From NCBI RefSeq assembly GCF_003635165.1, contig NZ_ML058601.1, positions 124,001-188,000 on the forward strand: a DNA stretch of 64,000 nucleotides. Reading direction: 5' to 3'. The notes under the pieces were generated by a model. It did no database searches, was not told where the DNA came from, and saw only the letters and a list, made by a program, of their open reading frames with translations. This DNA is from Burkholderia sp. Nafp2/4-1b (GTDB lineage Bacteria > Pseudomonadota > Gammaproteobacteria > Burkholderiales > Burkholderiaceae). This document shows, piece by piece, positions 63,191-64,000 of the stretch (the stretch's first letter is position 1; every line of letters starts with the position of its first letter). Position numbers and translations under genes: made by a program.

Positions 63191-64000
63191 TGGTCGCCTC
63201 CCCGTGAACGCGCGGCGGCCAGCAGGCGTTGCGCCTTTTGCCAGTGCGCCGCGGCAAGTATCGAAAAAATGGCTGTGTACATCAGCAGGCCGCCGGTGCC
63301 GATCAGCGAGTTCGTGAATACGAGCATCGCGAAGGTCGACAGGCACAGGCTCAGGCACGCGCCGACGAATTTGTCCTTGCGCAGCTTGAATGCCGCGCGC
63401 AGCGTGCGGCCGAACAGCATCACGACGCCCGCGAGATACAGCAGCGTGCCCGGCCAGCCGAGCACGAACGGCACGTTCATCACGCCGCTGTCGAAGCTGC
63501 CGTACTTGCCGAGCTCGCCGCTGTCGCTCGACAGCTTGGTGGACGCGCCGGTCGCGCCCATCCCTTCGCCGGCGACATCGGTGAATGCCGTCTGCGCGAA
63601 GGTCGCGTAGAACTTGTTGCGGTCGTCGTAGCTGCGGTCGTCCTTCAGGTTCGTGATCGACTGCAGGCGCGCGCCGAGCCGGTCGGCCACCGGCCCGACG
63701 GTCAGCAGCGGCACGCACAGCCCGACCAGCACGACGCCGCTGATCAGGATCCGCATCCGCACGCGGTTGCTCGACTGCACGAGCTGGATCGCGAGCGCGA
63801 TCACCCAGCCGCCCCAGGTCGAACGCACGAGACACAGCGCGAACGACACGAAGCCGGCGGCGCCCGCGAACCAGCGGATCTTCTGCGGCGCGACCAGCAC
63901 GAACACCAGCGCCCCCATCATCGCGAAAGCGAATGGCCCCGACGAATTCATCGTGCTGAACACGCGCACGCCGTACGGCACCGGCTCGCCCTGCGAGCCC
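63187..64000 (-). CDS. bceI: Polysaccharide polymerase-like membrane protein (partial)
   Basis: C-terminal part of a multi-spanning O-antigen polymerase/ligase-type protein; the start lies beyond the window. Hydrophobic segments, RSTWGGWVIALAIQLVQSS and the periplasmic loop with AGEGMGATGASTKLSSDSGE, fit a Wzy-like polymerase. It is the first of three overlapping genes in this cluster. Symbol by cluster order. Confidence 0.78.
   Translation of the reverse strand, partial: GSQGEPVPYGVRVFSTMNSSGPFAFAMMGALVFVLVAPQKIRWFAGAAGFVSFALCLVRSTWGGWVIALAIQLVQSSNRVRMRILISGVVLVGLCVPLLTVGPVADRLGARLQSITNLKDDRSYDDRNKFYATFAQTAFTDVAGEGMGATGASTKLSSDSGELGKYGSFDSGVMNVPFVLGWPGTLLYLAGVVMLFGRTLRAAFKLRKDKFVGACLSLCLSTFAMLVFTNSLIGTGGLLMYTAIFSILAAAHWQKAQRLLAAARSRGGDH

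Overview
The window is a GC-rich (roughly two-thirds G+C by eye), densely coded stretch typical of Burkholderia, most likely a member of the Burkholderia cepacia complex. Three things point there. The rpsU-yqeY-dnaG-rpoD macromolecular synthesis block is followed by dxs-ispA-xseB and polA. A membrane protein looks like the family named after B. pseudomallei BPSS1780, a chromosome 2 gene. The right edge holds what looks like the 3' end of the cepacian exopolysaccharide cluster bce-I (bceI-bceJ-bceK). From remembered gene order these loci sit on the second chromosome in this group; that placement is knowledge-based, not computed here.

Layout. 1-3.8 kb: end of an RND efflux operon (permease, outer-membrane lipoprotein) fused by 4-base overlaps to an OmpR-type response regulator and a truncated kinase-like HAMP protein. 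4.5-8.1 kb: a secreted sedolisin (S53) peptidase convergent with a phospholipase D/cardiolipin synthase-like lipoprotein. 8.4-13.9 kb: a CAU tRNA, then rpoD, dnaG, yqeY and rpsU, all on the minus strand. 14-16.4 kb: a YhiN-like flavoprotein divergent from tsaD. 16.5-20.7 kb: folE2, dxs, ispA and xseB (folate and isoprenoid supply). 20.9-25.7 kb: an orphan Rieske oxygenase, 3-mercaptopyruvate sulfurtransferase, a Tat-exported dienelactone hydrolase and a type II NADH dehydrogenase. 26-34.3 kb: polA head-to-head with a LOG-family gene, then amn, a DUF2782 protein, thrB and a BPSS1780-type membrane protein.

34.5-35.8 kb: the peroxide-responsive pair ohrR-ohr with shared operator-like sites, then a 58-residue DUF3563 protein with a striking palindromic promoter. 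35.9-41.4 kb: a PHB-depolymerase-like esterase, a PAP2 membrane protein, the molybdate importer modABC and its regulator modE, with a ModE-box-like repeat over the modA promoter. 41.5-48.5 kb: a CYTH/CHAD protein, a tautomerase divergent from a LysR regulator, an EamA exporter, a degenerate soluble histidine kinase, a CNNM/CorC-type protein and a ThiE-like protein. 48.6-54 kb: a TreZ-like protein whose catalytic residues appear lost, a methyltransferase, a DUF1345 membrane protein, an ApaH-like phosphatase and a RES/Xre toxin-antitoxin pair.

54-60.6 kb: an orphan amino-acid binding protein, about 1 kb with no credible gene, a VpsR-like sigma-54 activator, a PF10118 diiron-type protein, an FKBP isomerase and an AraC regulator. 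60.8-64 kb: bceK, bceJ and the partial bceI.

Most of the window is ordinary core genome. The less expected material is a set of proteins that keep a family fold but seem to have lost catalytic parts: the HAMP protein at 3.2 kb, the CYTH domain at 43 kb, the histidine kinase at 45.7 kb and the TreZ-like protein at 49 kb. There are also well-formed operator/promoter palindromes at ohr, DUF3563, modA and the toxin-antitoxin locus. I found no prophage, insertion sequence or CRISPR array.
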